A DNA stretch of 64,000 nt from Pseudoxanthomonas japonensis. GTDB lineage: Bacteria > Pseudomonadota > Gammaproteobacteria > Xanthomonadales > Xanthomonadaceae. A model generated the notes under the pieces. That model did not search any database and was not told where the DNA came from. It worked only from the letters and a program-made list of their open reading frames with translations. Shown here one piece after another: positions 44,752-53,756 of the stretch. The first letter of the stretch is position 1; each line of letters starts with the position of its first letter. A program made the translations under genes and the position numbers. The stretch spans positions 186,001 to 250,000 of the forward strand of contig NZ_PDWW01000001.1 of assembly GCF_010093445.1 (NCBI RefSeq). Direction: 5' to 3'.

Positions 44752-45549
44752 ATGACCGACCTGTTCGCCGCACTGCTGCTCGGCATCCTCGAAGGCCTGA
44801 CCGAATTCCTGCCCGTCTCCAGCACCGGCCACCTGCTGATCGCGCAGCACTGGCTGGGCGAGCGCTCGGACTTCTTCAACATCGTCATCCAGGCCGGCGC
44901 GATCCTCGCGACGACCCTGGTGTTCCGGCGCCGGATCTGGGAACTGACGACCGGCTGCTGGCGCGACGCCGAGGCCCGCGACTATTCGATGAAGCTGGCC
45001 GCCGCCTTCCTGGTCACGGCGGCGGTCGGGCTCCCGGTCCGCCTGGCCGGCTGGGAACTGCCCGAGACCGTCACACCGATCGCCTGGGCGCTGATCATTG
45101 GCGGCGTCTGGATGCTGGTGGCCGAACACTTCGCCGAGAAGCGGGGCGACGTCGCCACGATCACCTGGAAGGTGGCGATCCTGGTGGGCCTGGCGCAGGT
45201 GGTGGCCGGCGTATTCCCCGGCACTTCGCGCTCGGCCGCGGCGATCTTCATGGCGATGCTGGCGGGTACCAGCCGGCGCTCGTCGGCGGCGGAGTTCGTC
45301 TTCCTGGTCGGCATTCCCACCATGTTCGCGGCCAGCGGCTACGCCTTCCTGGAACTGGTGAAGGACGACGCGCTGGGCAGCGAGAACTGGGGCGAGGTGG
45401 CGCTGGCCTTCGCCGCGGCCACGGCGACCGGCTTCGTGGTGGTGAAGTGGTTGCTGGGGTTCATCAAGTCGCATCGCTTCACCGGCTTCGCGATCTACCG
45501 CATCGTGCTCGGCGCGCTGCTGCTGTTGCTGATGCCGGTCGGCAGCTGA
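44752..45549 (+). CDS. uppP: Undecaprenyl-diphosphate phosphatase UppP (BacA)
   Basis: The product is 265 residues with about eight membrane segments. Family motifs are intact: LEGLTEFLPVSSTGHL near the N-terminus and GVFPGTSRSAAAIFMAML in the second half, holding the catalytic Glu, Ser and Arg. It dephosphorylates undecaprenyl diphosphate on the periplasmic face to recycle the lipid carrier of cell-wall synthesis; overexpression gives bacitracin resistance in other species. The start at 44752 is preferred over in-frame upstream codons. It is divergent from glnA. Confidence 0.95.
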   Translation: MTDLFAALLLGILEGLTEFLPVSSTGHLLIAQHWLGERSDFFNIVIQAGAILATTLVFRRRIWELTTGCWRDAEARDYSMKLAAAFLVTAAVGLPVRLAGWELPETVTPIAWALIIGGVWMLVAEHFAEKRGDVATITWKVAILVGLAQVVAGVFPGTSRSAAAIFMAMLAGTSRRSSAAEFVFLVGIPTMFAASGYAFLELVKDDALGSENWGEVALAFAAATATGFVVVKWLLGFIKSHRFTGFAIYRIVLGALLLLLMPVGS

Positions 45550-45625
45550 ATCCACGGCGGCACTCGCCTTCACCCCGTTCCAACCCGCCACGCGTTTGCA
45601 TAGGCCACCCTTGGAGGACACCGCC

Positions 45626-46444
45626 ATGAAACGACTGCTGCTGCTCGCCCTGCCGCTGGCCCTGGCCGCCTGCACGAAACCCGCCGATCCTGCGACGGCC
45701 CCGGCCGACGCCACCCCCGCCGCGACGACGGCTCCCGCAGCGCAGGCCGCCGATGCCAGCCTGCTGCCGAAGTACCACTGGACGCTCAACGAGGCGACCG
45801 ACGCCCAGGGCCAGCGCATCGCGACGCTGTTCGCTCGCGCCGATCAGCCGGTTCAACTCGATTTCCGCGACGGTCGCGTGGCTGTGTCCAACACCTGCAA
45901 CCGCATGGGCGGCACGTATACCGTCACCGACGGCTCGCTGACGGCCGGACGCCTGGTCTCCACCCAGATGGCATGCACGGACAGTGCCGTGATGGCGCTG
46001 GACCAGGAAGTCGGCAAGCGCCTCGAAGGCACGTTGAAGATGGCCACCATGGCGGGCGAGACGCCCACGCTGGCGCTGACCACCGCCACCGGCGACGTGC
46101 TCGCCTTCACCGGCGAGCCCACCGCGGAAACCCGCTACGGCGGTGCCGGCGAGCGCGTCTTCCTGGAAGTCGCGGCCGAGACCAAACCCTGCAGCCACCC
46201 GCTGATCCCCGACAAGCAGTGCCTGCAGGTGCGTGAGGTGAAGTACGACGACAAGGGCCTGAAAGTCGGCACGCCCGGCGAGTTCGAGCACTTCTACGAC
46301 AGCATCGAGGGCTACACGCACGAGCCCGGCGTACGCAACGTGCTGCGCGTCGACCGCTATACGGTGAAGAACCCGCCGGCGGATGGATCCTCGAATGCCT
46401 ACGTGCTGGACATGGTCGTGGAGTCGGCCAACGAGAAGCCCTGA
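45626..46444 (+). CDS. Lipoprotein with META (HslJ-like) and DUF4377 domains
   Basis: This 272-residue protein has a lipobox (LALAAC), an Ala/Pro/Thr-rich linker, then a META/HslJ domain (about 55-165) with VSNTCNRMGGTYTV and LVSTQMACTD. A DUF4377 region follows (about 178-272) with KPCSHPLIPDKQCLQVREV and GYTHEPGVRNVLRVDRY. Both domain types occur in envelope proteins linked to stress or antibiotic tolerance, but their biochemistry is unknown. GGAGG lies just before the ATG at 45626. Confidence 0.82.
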   Translation: MKRLLLLALPLALAACTKPADPATAPADATPAATTAPAAQAADASLLPKYHWTLNEATDAQGQRIATLFARADQPVQLDFRDGRVAVSNTCNRMGGTYTVTDGSLTAGRLVSTQMACTDSAVMALDQEVGKRLEGTLKMATMAGETPTLALTTATGDVLAFTGEPTAETRYGGAGERVFLEVAAETKPCSHPLIPDKQCLQVREVKYDDKGLKVGTPGEFEHFYDSIEGYTHEPGVRNVLRVDRYTVKNPPADGSSNAYVLDMVVESANEKP

Positions 46445-46501
46445 GGTCGACGCGCCAGCGCTGGTTGGCGCCGGCCTGCCATGATCCAGCCAGCCGCTGG
46501 C

Positions 46502-47116
46502 TCAGGCATGTATCGCGGGATTCAACGTGTAGGTCGCATGCACCGCTGCCTCGCCCAGCACGTGTCCCTGCATCGCGCGCTCGACATCGCCCGCGGTGAA
46601 GCGCTGTGGCAGATCGAGCGTGGCGACGTCCAACGCGAACAGGCGGAAGAAGTACCGGTGCGTGCGCAGGTCGTTGAACGGTGGATACGGGCCGTCGTAG
46701 CCGTAGTAGTCCCCGCCCATCTGCGCGTCGCCGGCGAACCAGCCGGTGTAGTCGTTCAGACCCTGTCGCGCACCGGCCGGTCCGGGAGGCTGCTGCTTGC
46801 CCTTGGCGGTGATGCCGTCGCTGCAGCTGCCGGCCGCGATCTCGCGCACGTCCGCCGCGATGTCGGCCATCGCCCAGTGGATGAAGTGCGCGCGCGGCTG
46901 TTCGACCGGAATCTGCACGTCATCGCGACCGACGGTCTCGGGGACCGTCGGCGCATCCGGGTCGATGCACAGCAGGGCGAAGGACTTCGTGCCTTCCGGG
47001 ACGCCCTCCCACGCGAGGTGCGGGTTGCGGTTGCCGGCGAAGCCGTCCGGCTGGCCCATCGCGAACTCGGCCGGGATGGGTGCCATGTGCTTGAAACTGT
47101 CGCTCCACAAACGCAT
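46502..47116 (-). CDS. PEBP-family protein (YbhB/YbcL type)
   Basis: This 204-residue protein of the phosphatidylethanolamine-binding fold has the conserved NPHLAWEGVPEGTKSFALL strand, DPDAPT followed by HWAMADI for the anion-binding pocket, and YDGPYPPFNDLRTHRYFF. It has no signal peptide, so it is cytoplasmic like YbhB. It is longer than YbhB (about 160) because of an insert near residues 60-75 and 105-130. Molecular function is unknown. It lies 27 nt downstream of the TPR gene on the same strand. Confidence 0.85.
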   Translation of the reverse strand: MRLWSDSFKHMAPIPAEFAMGQPDGFAGNRNPHLAWEGVPEGTKSFALLCIDPDAPTVPETVGRDDVQIPVEQPRAHFIHWAMADIAADVREIAAGSCSDGITAKGKQQPPGPAGARQGLNDYTGWFAGDAQMGGDYYGYDGPYPPFNDLRTHRYFFRLFALDVATLDLPQRFTAGDVERAMQGHVLGEAAVHATYTLNPAIHA

Positions 47117-47143
47117 GCGTCACTCCTGCAGGAAGAGGGGAAA

Positions 47144-49219
47144 TCAGGTTTCCGGATAGCCCAGGCGTACCGCGACCGGCGTCAGCGCAGCGAACGGGCC
47201 GGCCAGTGCCTGCGCGTAGTGGCGCCAGTGCCCTGATTCGAATCCCGAGCCGCCCGCCTGTGGCGGCGTGGGCAGCTGCGCGCCGCCGAGCGCCTCGCCA
47301 AGCGCTGCGGCCAGGCGACGCGAGTCGTGTTCGATGCCATCGATGCGGATTACCGTCGCCGGGTACGCCTGCTGTTCCAGCAGTACGGCCAAGTGCTCGA
47401 GCGCGGCCGCCAACCAGGCGCCCGCTACGTCGACAGACGGGATCGCCATCATCGACGGTGCACCCCAGGCCAACCACTCCAGCAGCATGTCACGGGGATC
47501 GCGCAGGACCACCAGCAGATGCCCCTGCGGCAGCTGCGGACGCAGCGCCTGCAGCAGTGTGTTGTCCCACCAGACCAGCCAGTCGATGACATTGCCTCCC
47601 GGCGCGCCGCGTGCCGGCAGCGACGCACGCCAATCCTGCACGAGCTGCGCAGGATCGACTTGGCCCGCGAGCAGGCGCTGCACGGTGGCAAAGGGCTGCA
47701 GCCCATCCTTCGGCGGGGTCGCGCCGAACCGGTCGGACAGCAGCGCGGCCCGTGCATTCACGAGCACGGCAACCATACGCTCGATGCCTGAGCCCGGGGC
47801 ACCCCATAGGAACAGGGGCCGCCCATTCCCTGCGTCGCCGGACTCCGCCAGGGCAGGCCACGCCTGTTCGGCCGGACCCACAAGGGGTAGCGGCAGGCTC
47901 TGCGTCTGCAGGAGGGCGGCACGCTCGCCCCAGCTTGCGACGGCGTCCGCGGTCAACCCGGCGCGATCCTGCGCCATGCCCAGCCAGCCCAGCAGCAGGG
48001 CACGCGACTCTCCGCCCGACGCACGCACCAGAAGTGACTCCACATGGGCCACTGCCGCGCGCGGATCCTTCTCGATGAGCCGGTTCACCTTGCGCGTCTG
48101 CGCCAGGCTGTGACCGGGCATGGCGGCGATCAGCTGCTCGGTGACAACATCCGCTTCCTCGTGTTGACCGGCATGGTCCAATGCCGCCAGCAGCGCCTCG
48201 AGTGCGCGGAGCTCATCCGGCACCGTCTCCGCCCAGCGTCGGGAAACCTCTAGGGCCTCCACGCTGCCAACGTCTTCCAGCGCCAGCCGGGCAAGCCAGA
48301 GATCGGGGTTCTTCGGCGAGACCGCGAGGCAGGCCTCCAGCGCTTGAGCGCCTTCCGGCCGGCGGCCCTGGCGATGCCACAGCTCCAGCAAGGCGGACAG
48401 CAGCGCGCGATCCTGCACGCCGCCTGCCAGCGCCGACTGCAGTAATGGCGCCGCCTCCTCGAGCTGCCCCGCCTGCAAATGCAGTCGCCCGGCAAGACTG
48501 CGCGCACCCACGCTACTGACCGGCGCATCCGCCATCACTGGTGCGAGTACCTCAAGGGCTTCTTCCGGGCGTCCCTGACGGCCGACCAGGCTGGCAACCA
48601 GCAGGGTGATATCGGTCGCTGCAGGCAGTTTGTCCAGGATGTTGCGGAAGGTCTGTTCCGCAAAAGCGAGATGTCCACGCGCGAGATATACCGAACCGAG
48701 CGCATGCAATAGCTGGATGTCGTCCGGCGAACGCTGGATCGCACCGGCGAGGACCGTGAGTGCTGCCTCCCCATTGCCGTTATGGAACAGCACCATGGCG
48801 TCAACAAACGCCAGCCGAGGATGTTCGGGATCCACGCGCGCAGCCAGCCGGTTCAAACGCTCTGCTTCGGCGATCTCACCCCGACTCAATGCAAGTTGAG
48901 CCTGCACGACATACGCGGTGAACTGGTTGGGATCCAGCACCGTCGCCTGGCTCAGCGCCGCCTGGGCGTCCTCGTTGCGGCGACTGCCCACCAGCACGCC
49001 GGCGCGCGCCAGGTGCAGGTCGGCATTCTCCGGCGCCAGCGCGATGGCACGGTCGATGGTCGCCAGCGCAGCGTCGTGCTGACCGCCCTGCATCTGCGCG
49101 GTGGACAGCCAGCGCAGGGCCTGCGCATCGTCGGGGCGTTCGGCCACCAGGGCTTCGGCGGCGGTCAGGGCCTCGGCCACGGCGCCACGGCGCAGGGCGT
49201 CCAGAATCGGGTCGTACAT
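47144..49219 (-). CDS. TPR-repeat protein with C-terminal sulfotransferase-like domain
   Basis: From the ATG at 49219 the product is 691 residues. The N-terminal two-thirds is a chain of tetratricopeptide repeats (about 1-420; for example ALATIDRAIALAPENADLHL and AEQTFRNILDKLPAATD). The last third has a P-loop-like LFLWGAPGSGIERMVAVL and VVLRDPRDMLLEWLAWGAP, resembling PAPS-binding loops of TPR-sulfotransferase proteins. No signal peptide is seen. Whether it transfers sulfate is not established; key residues need an alignment. A longer open frame upstream overlaps unrelated sequence and is rejected. Confidence 0.75.
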   Translation of the reverse strand: MYDPILDALRRGAVAEALTAAEALVAERPDDAQALRWLSTAQMQGGQHDAALATIDRAIALAPENADLHLARAGVLVGSRRNEDAQAALSQATVLDPNQFTAYVVQAQLALSRGEIAEAERLNRLAARVDPEHPRLAFVDAMVLFHNGNGEAALTVLAGAIQRSPDDIQLLHALGSVYLARGHLAFAEQTFRNILDKLPAATDITLLVASLVGRQGRPEEALEVLAPVMADAPVSSVGARSLAGRLHLQAGQLEEAAPLLQSALAGGVQDRALLSALLELWHRQGRRPEGAQALEACLAVSPKNPDLWLARLALEDVGSVEALEVSRRWAETVPDELRALEALLAALDHAGQHEEADVVTEQLIAAMPGHSLAQTRKVNRLIEKDPRAAVAHVESLLVRASGGESRALLLGWLGMAQDRAGLTADAVASWGERAALLQTQSLPLPLVGPAEQAWPALAESGDAGNGRPLFLWGAPGSGIERMVAVLVNARAALLSDRFGATPPKDGLQPFATVQRLLAGQVDPAQLVQDWRASLPARGAPGGNVIDWLVWWDNTLLQALRPQLPQGHLLVVLRDPRDMLLEWLAWGAPSMMAIPSVDVAGAWLAAALEHLAVLLEQQAYPATVIRIDGIEHDSRRLAAALGEALGGAQLPTPPQAGGSGFESGHWRHYAQALAGPFAALTPVAVRLGYPET

Positions 49220-49269
49220 TGCGGTTACCAGCGTTCGGTCAAACGCCGATTGTACCGGGGCTTCCCGGC

Positions 49270-50262
49270 TCAGGCGGCGCTGCCGGCCAGGCGCTCGGCC
49301 ACCCAGCGCTCGGCGTAGCCATCGCCGGCGGCGTTCTCGATGAAGGCGCAGTGGCCGCCCCACGGCGCGATCTCCAGCGTGGCCTGCGCCGGCAGCGCCC
49401 AGTCGCGGAACGTGTCGAACGGGATCACCGGATCGTCCTCGGCCATCAGGATGTGCGTCGGCACGCTCAGGCCGGCCAGCCGCGTCCCGGAAATCGCATA
49501 GCCGTCGAAGTAGGCGTCCAGCGTGCCGAACGCCGTGTGCCGCTGCACCAGCCAGTCGGTCAGCGCGCGGATGTCGAGCGCCAGCACGGTGTCGTCGAAA
49601 TCGTGGCGCTGCGGGAACAGGCTGCGCTTGCGCTCCAGCGAGCGGCGCCATTTGCGCGCGAAGTACCAGTCGTACAGCGGCAGCCCGTTCTCGATGCTGT
49701 CCATCGTCGTGGCCGGATCCAGCAACGGGCAGACCGCCGCCACGTGCGCCAGCGCCAGCCCGGCCTCCGGCGCGCGCAGCGCCAGCCGCAGCGCGAAGTT
49801 GCCGCCCAGCGAATAGCCCGCCACCCGCATCGGCACGTCGCCGGCGAACCGCCGCGACACATCCAGCGCGGCATGCACCACTTCGTCCAGCCGGTTGGAG
49901 TGGAACAGGTCCTCGTTGAGGTGGTGGGTGTCGCCATGGTCGCGGAAGTTCAGCCGGAACACGTCGAACCCGCGCGCCAGCAGCTGCGCTGCGGTCAGCC
50001 GCATGTAGTTGGAATCCGCACTGCCTTCCCAGCCGTGCAGCAGCAACACCAGGCCACGCGCCTCGCGTCCTGCCACCTGGCTGTGGAAGCCCTGCAGGCG
50101 GACCCCGTCGCCGCCGTCCACGATGTGCTCCAGCGTCACCGCACCGCTGGCCGCCAGTGCGCGCAGCGCACGCCGACGGCGCAGCGCGCTGGAACCCAGC
50201 ACCGATTGCAGGTGCGGGTTGCGCAGCCAGCGCGGGGGACGGAAGTCGGCGGCAGTGATCAT
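49270..50262 (-). CDS. YheT-family alpha/beta hydrolase
   Basis: The product is 330 residues starting MITAADFRPPRWLRNPHLQS, typical of YheT/EMB8 hydrolases. The nucleophile Ser is in GYSLGGNFAL, the acid Asp in AEDDPVIPFD and the His in GGHCAFIE. The oxyanion region LLHGWEGSADSNYM is also present. Substrates are probably lipid or carboxylic esters; the physiological one is unknown. It lies downstream of the plsC-like gene on the same strand, about 90 nt apart. Confidence 0.88.
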   Translation of the reverse strand: MITAADFRPPRWLRNPHLQSVLGSSALRRRRALRALAASGAVTLEHIVDGGDGVRLQGFHSQVAGREARGLVLLLHGWEGSADSNYMRLTAAQLLARGFDVFRLNFRDHGDTHHLNEDLFHSNRLDEVVHAALDVSRRFAGDVPMRVAGYSLGGNFALRLALRAPEAGLALAHVAAVCPLLDPATTMDSIENGLPLYDWYFARKWRRSLERKRSLFPQRHDFDDTVLALDIRALTDWLVQRHTAFGTLDAYFDGYAISGTRLAGLSVPTHILMAEDDPVIPFDTFRDWALPAQATLEIAPWGGHCAFIENAAGDGYAERWVAERLAGSAA

Positions 50263-50350
50263 GGGGTCATCGCGGCAGGATCGGCACGAGGGTGGCACCG
50301 GCGGGCCGAGTATTCCCTCGAATACGTCGGAATGCCGTCACGACGGCCGC

Positions 50351-51148
50351 TCAGGCGTCGGCCATCGCCCGGACGATGCGCTCGCGCGACAGGTCGGCGA
50401 TGCGCCGGCGGCCTTCCACGTCGGCCACGCGGATCGGCTCCAGGAAGCAGATGTCGGCCGTGCGTGCCGGTTCGCCCAGCAGGCGCACGAAGTTGGCGAA
50501 GAAGCTTTCCCTCGGCCCGAACGCCACCACCGGCTGCGCGCTGCCGCGCGCGCCATAGCGCAGCGCCACCGGCTGGACCGGCACGCCGGCTTCGACCGCG
50601 GCCAGGAAGATGCGCGCATGGAACGGCCCTACCGAGTGTCCATCGCGGGTACGGCCCTCGGGGAACACGCCGACCGGCCGGCCCTCGCGCAGGCGCTGCA
50701 TCATCGCCTGCAGCACGCCGCCCAGCGATTCCTGGCTGCCGCGCTGGTGGAAGATGGTCTGTCCCTGCGCCGCCAGCCAGCCCACCACCGGCCAGCCACG
50801 GATCTCCTGCTTGGCCACGAAGCCCATCATGCGCTGGCTGTGCAGCGCCTCGATGTCGATCCAGCTGACGTGGTTGGCCACGAACATCGTCGGGCCCGGC
50901 AACGGCGTGCCGATCCGGCGCAGGCGGAACCCGAAGATCCGCATCAGCCCACCGGACCAATGCCGTACCGCCACGTCGCCGATGCTCTCCTCGCCCACGC
51001 GGATCCACACCAGCACCGGCGACAGGCACAGCAGGGTGATCGGCAGGAAGACCAGCAGGTGGATGAGCAGCAACGGCACGCGATACGCGTAACGGAATAC
51101 CCGTGCCACGCCGCTGCCGCCAGCAACATGAACAGGGGGCGGCGTCAT
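50351..51148 (-). CDS. PlsC-type lysophospholipid acyltransferase
   Basis: This 265-residue membrane protein has N-terminal hydrophobic helices (about 20-45). Acyltransferase motif I is NHVSWID (HxxxxD) and motif III is GVFPEGRTRDGHS; RGSQESLGGV falls between them. It should acylate 1-acylglycerol-3-phosphate or a related lysolipid with acyl-ACP or acyl-CoA in phospholipid synthesis at the inner membrane. Without family comparison, lyso-ornithine-lipid acyltransferase remains an alternative. The start at 51148 is chosen because upstream codons come from repeat DNA. Confidence 0.87.
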   Translation of the reverse strand: MTPPPVHVAGGSGVARVFRYAYRVPLLLIHLLVFLPITLLCLSPVLVWIRVGEESIGDVAVRHWSGGLMRIFGFRLRRIGTPLPGPTMFVANHVSWIDIEALHSQRMMGFVAKQEIRGWPVVGWLAAQGQTIFHQRGSQESLGGVLQAMMQRLREGRPVGVFPEGRTRDGHSVGPFHARIFLAAVEAGVPVQPVALRYGARGSAQPVVAFGPRESFFANFVRLLGEPARTADICFLEPIRVADVEGRRRIADLSRERIVRAMADA

Positions 51149-51188
51149 GCTGTCACGATAGCAGGAGTCAGGGGTGGAGGGGCAGGAG

Positions 51189-51270
51189 CGAGTGGAAAGA
51201 AGTGAGGAGTGAGGAGTGAGCAAAGGCAAAAGCGCTGGCTTCCCTCACCCCTCGCTCCTCTCCGCTACCC
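51189..51270. repeat. Purine-rich imperfect inverted repeat, copy 1
   Basis: GAGTGGAAAGAAGTGAGGAG and following GAGTGAG units (51189-51220) face CCCTCACCCCTCGCTCCTC and following bases (51242-51270), forming a long imperfect hairpin between the plsC-like gene and the thioesterase stop. A related element lies at 51709-51790. Confidence 0.7.
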
Positions 51271-51271
51271 A

Positions 51272-51694
51272 CTAGGTCCTGGGCACGACGGCCAGGGTCA
51301 GCCGCGACACGCAGACCAGCTTGCCGTCGTCGTTCTCGATGCGGATCTCCCACAGCTGGGTGCTGCGACCGACATGCAGCGCCCGTGCGGTGCCGGTGAC
51401 CACGCCGCTGCGCATCGCGCGCACGTGGTTGGCGTTGATCTCCAGGCCCACGACCATCTCCTTCGTGGTGTCCACGCACAGGTTGCCGGCCACGCTGCCC
51501 AGCGTCTCGGCCAGCGCCACCGATGCGCCGCCATGCAGGATGCCGTAAGGCTGCGCCGTGCGCGCGTCCACCGGCATGGTGCCGCGCAGCCAGTCCTCGC
51601 CCGCCGCGGTCATGACGATGCCGAGGTTCGATACCAGCGTGTTGGCGGCATGGGCGTTGATGGCGGCGAGATCGACGGGAGCGCGGAAAGCCAT
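51272..51694 (-). CDS. PaaI-family hot-dog thioesterase
   Basis: This 140-residue protein has the PaaI/YdiI pattern: PYGILHGGASVALAETLGSV (catalytic loop and helix), GLEINANHVRAMRSG and GRSTQLWEIRIEN. Such tetramers hydrolyse aryl- or acyl-CoA thioesters, for example 1,4-dihydroxy-2-naphthoyl-CoA; the substrate here cannot be told. The gene is framed on both sides by the same type of purine-rich inverted repeat. Confidence 0.9.
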   Translation of the reverse strand: MAFRAPVDLAAINAHAANTLVSNLGIVMTAAGEDWLRGTMPVDARTAQPYGILHGGASVALAETLGSVAGNLCVDTTKEMVVGLEINANHVRAMRSGVVTGTARALHVGRSTQLWEIRIENDDGKLVCVSRLTLAVVPRT

Positions 51695-51708
51695 GGCGTT
51701 TCTCTGGA

Positions 51709-51790
51709 GGAGTGAGCGGAGAGGAGTGAGGAGTGAGGGGAGGCAGGAGCGCGGGCGTTACTCACGCCTCACTCCTCTCCACTCACTCCT
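51709..51790. repeat. Purine-rich imperfect inverted repeat, copy 2
   Basis: GAGTGAGCGGAGAGGAGTGA and following GGAGTGAG units (51709-51742) can pair with ACTCACGCCTCACTCCTCTC and following CACTCACTCC (51760-51790). The hairpin ends on the stop codon of the phospholipase-D-like gene and precedes the thioesterase start. Confidence 0.75.
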
Positions 51791-53756
51791 AGAGAATGGG
51801 CACCAGGCCCGCGCCGAAGGCGGTCAGCACGCGCGTGTACAGCCACTTGGCGCCGACATCGACTTCGGGGAAGTCGCCCACCGCCACGTAGCAGCGCTGG
51901 AAGGCCGGATCCTTCGGACCGACCGGCAGCGGGCAGTCCGGGCCGGGCTGGAACTCGTAGCTGGTCGCATAGCGCCAGGGCCAGATGTCGAAGATGGGCA
52001 ATGCCTCGGACACCTTGCCCAGGCTGTAATCCAGCCCGGAAAACAGTGGTGGCTTGGCGCGCGGCGCGATCGTCCAGGCATTCTCCGGCGACATGTCGCG
52101 GCGGATGCTCCCGGCCAGCGCCTGCGCGAACGCGGTGTCGTTGATCACCACCGCCGCCTCGGTGTTGTAGTTCTCCGAGCGCGGGTCGAAGTTGTGCGTG
52201 CCGATCACCGCGATCTCGCCGTCGATCACCATCGACTTCGCATGCAGGCCCATGCGCACGCCCGCACGCTTCAGCGGCAGCGGCTCGGCCGCCGCGCCGC
52301 TGCTGAAGAACGACGGCCGCGACTCGGTACGCTGCAGGCGGCGCGTGGTTTCGCCCGCGCCGGCATCGGAGGCCGACCCGCTGGAGGGACCGATCGAACC
52401 GGACGGACCGCGCATGCCGCGGCTGCCGATGCCCTCCGGCGCGGCCACCGGCGGCCCTTCCGGCATCAGCGCGGCGTAGTCCACCGGCGCGTCTTCCGGG
52501 AACGGCTTGTACTCGTGGATCCGGAAGCCGAACTCGCGCAGGTAGCGGCGCTTGTACTTGAACGACATCGAATAGACGATCGGGTTGTCGGTCGCGGCCA
52601 GGCTGTTGGTCGACACGGTCACCTGCGGCGGCGGCTGGCGCTTGCGCATCTCGCGGAACATCGCCTGCGCCTGCTTCGACATCACCAGGTACGGCGTCTG
52701 CAACAGCACTTCCGACTGCGCGCCGCGGATCAGCGCTTCCAGCTCGGGCGCCGCGGGTGCGTCGTCGTCGCGGCGCTCGCGCCGGTGCTTCTGCGGCAGG
52801 TCGGCGATGTAGCGCACCGCCCCGACCTGGAACGCCGGTTCGACGAACAGCCTCTCCACCACCTGCGGATTGCTGGCCTGCGCACTCGCGGCCTGCACGC
52901 GCTCCGGGCGCAGGTAGCGCGGCACCGGCATCGCCGGCACGCCCTCCTTCAGCAGCGTGCGGCCGACATCGTTCAGCCGTTCGGCGGGCACGCTGCGGCG
53001 CGCGTCCCAGAACGCCTGGAAGTTGATGGCCATCGCCGCCGCTTCCGGTCCGGCCACCAGCACGTCGCGGTCGCGGAAGTTGTACTCCGCATCCCAGTCG
53101 AAATAGTCGTCCTGGTAATTGCGGCCGCCACTGATGCCGATGCGGTCGTCCACCAGCAGCAACTTGGTGTGCATGCGCTGGTTGAAGCGGCGGAAGCAGC
53201 ACAGCACGCTGCCTGCGTAGTCCAGGTAGTTGAGCTTGGCCTTGCCGAAGCTGGGGTTGTAGATGCGGATGGCGAAGTTCTGGTGCGAACCGGACAGCGC
53301 GGCGAGGATCTCGAGGTCGGCGATCGCCGACAGCTGGTCGATCAGCACCCGCACCTTCACCCCGCGCCGCGCCGCGGCCAGCAGTTCGTCCAGCACCAGC
53401 CGCGCGCTGTCGTCCTTGTCGAAGATGTAGGTCTGCAGGTCGATGCGTTCGCGCGCGCTGCGGATGAGGTTCAGCCGCGCCAGCAAGGCGTCGGATCCCT
53501 TGTCCAGCATCACCGCGTAGTGGCGCGGCGACGCGGCGGTGGATTCCGCGCGCGCCTGCGCCGCCAGGTCGTACAGCGGCGACGCGACCGCGCAGGCATC
53601 GGCCTGCGTGCACTCGACCACCGTCGAGCGGGCGGCGGCGGCGATGCCGGCGGCGCGGTCGCGCTGGCGGTCGGACAGGCTGGCGCAGGCCGTGCCCAGC
53701 AGCGCAAGGCACAGCACCGCGCCCCGCGCGGCGAGTCGGGGGAAACGGCGGTTCAC
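51789..53756 (-). CDS. Phospholipase-D-superfamily lipoprotein (cardiolipin-synthase-like)
   Basis: From the GTG at 53756, whose GTGA overlaps the upstream stop, the product is 655 residues with a lipobox (ALLGTAC). Two HKD motifs are intact: HTKLLLVDDRIGISGGRNY and HAKSMVIDGEIAVIGTHNFD. It therefore belongs to the phosphatidyltransferase/PLD superfamily. A lipoprotein version is more likely a periplasmic phospholipase or transphosphatidylase than a classical inner-membrane cardiolipin synthase. It is the last gene of parA-sixA-yceI-pld, joined by short gaps or overlaps. Confidence 0.88.
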   Translation of the reverse strand: MNRRFPRLAARGAVLCLALLGTACASLSDRQRDRAAGIAAAARSTVVECTQADACAVASPLYDLAAQARAESTAASPRHYAVMLDKGSDALLARLNLIRSARERIDLQTYIFDKDDSARLVLDELLAAARRGVKVRVLIDQLSAIADLEILAALSGSHQNFAIRIYNPSFGKAKLNYLDYAGSVLCCFRRFNQRMHTKLLLVDDRIGISGGRNYQDDYFDWDAEYNFRDRDVLVAGPEAAAMAINFQAFWDARRSVPAERLNDVGRTLLKEGVPAMPVPRYLRPERVQAASAQASNPQVVERLFVEPAFQVGAVRYIADLPQKHRRERRDDDAPAAPELEALIRGAQSEVLLQTPYLVMSKQAQAMFREMRKRQPPPQVTVSTNSLAATDNPIVYSMSFKYKRRYLREFGFRIHEYKPFPEDAPVDYAALMPEGPPVAAPEGIGSRGMRGPSGSIGPSSGSASDAGAGETTRRLQRTESRPSFFSSGAAAEPLPLKRAGVRMGLHAKSMVIDGEIAVIGTHNFDPRSENYNTEAAVVINDTAFAQALAGSIRRDMSPENAWTIAPRAKPPLFSGLDYSLGKVSEALPIFDIWPWRYATSYEFQPGPDCPLPVGPKDPAFQRCYVAVGDFPEVDVGAKWLYTRVLTAFGAGLVPIL

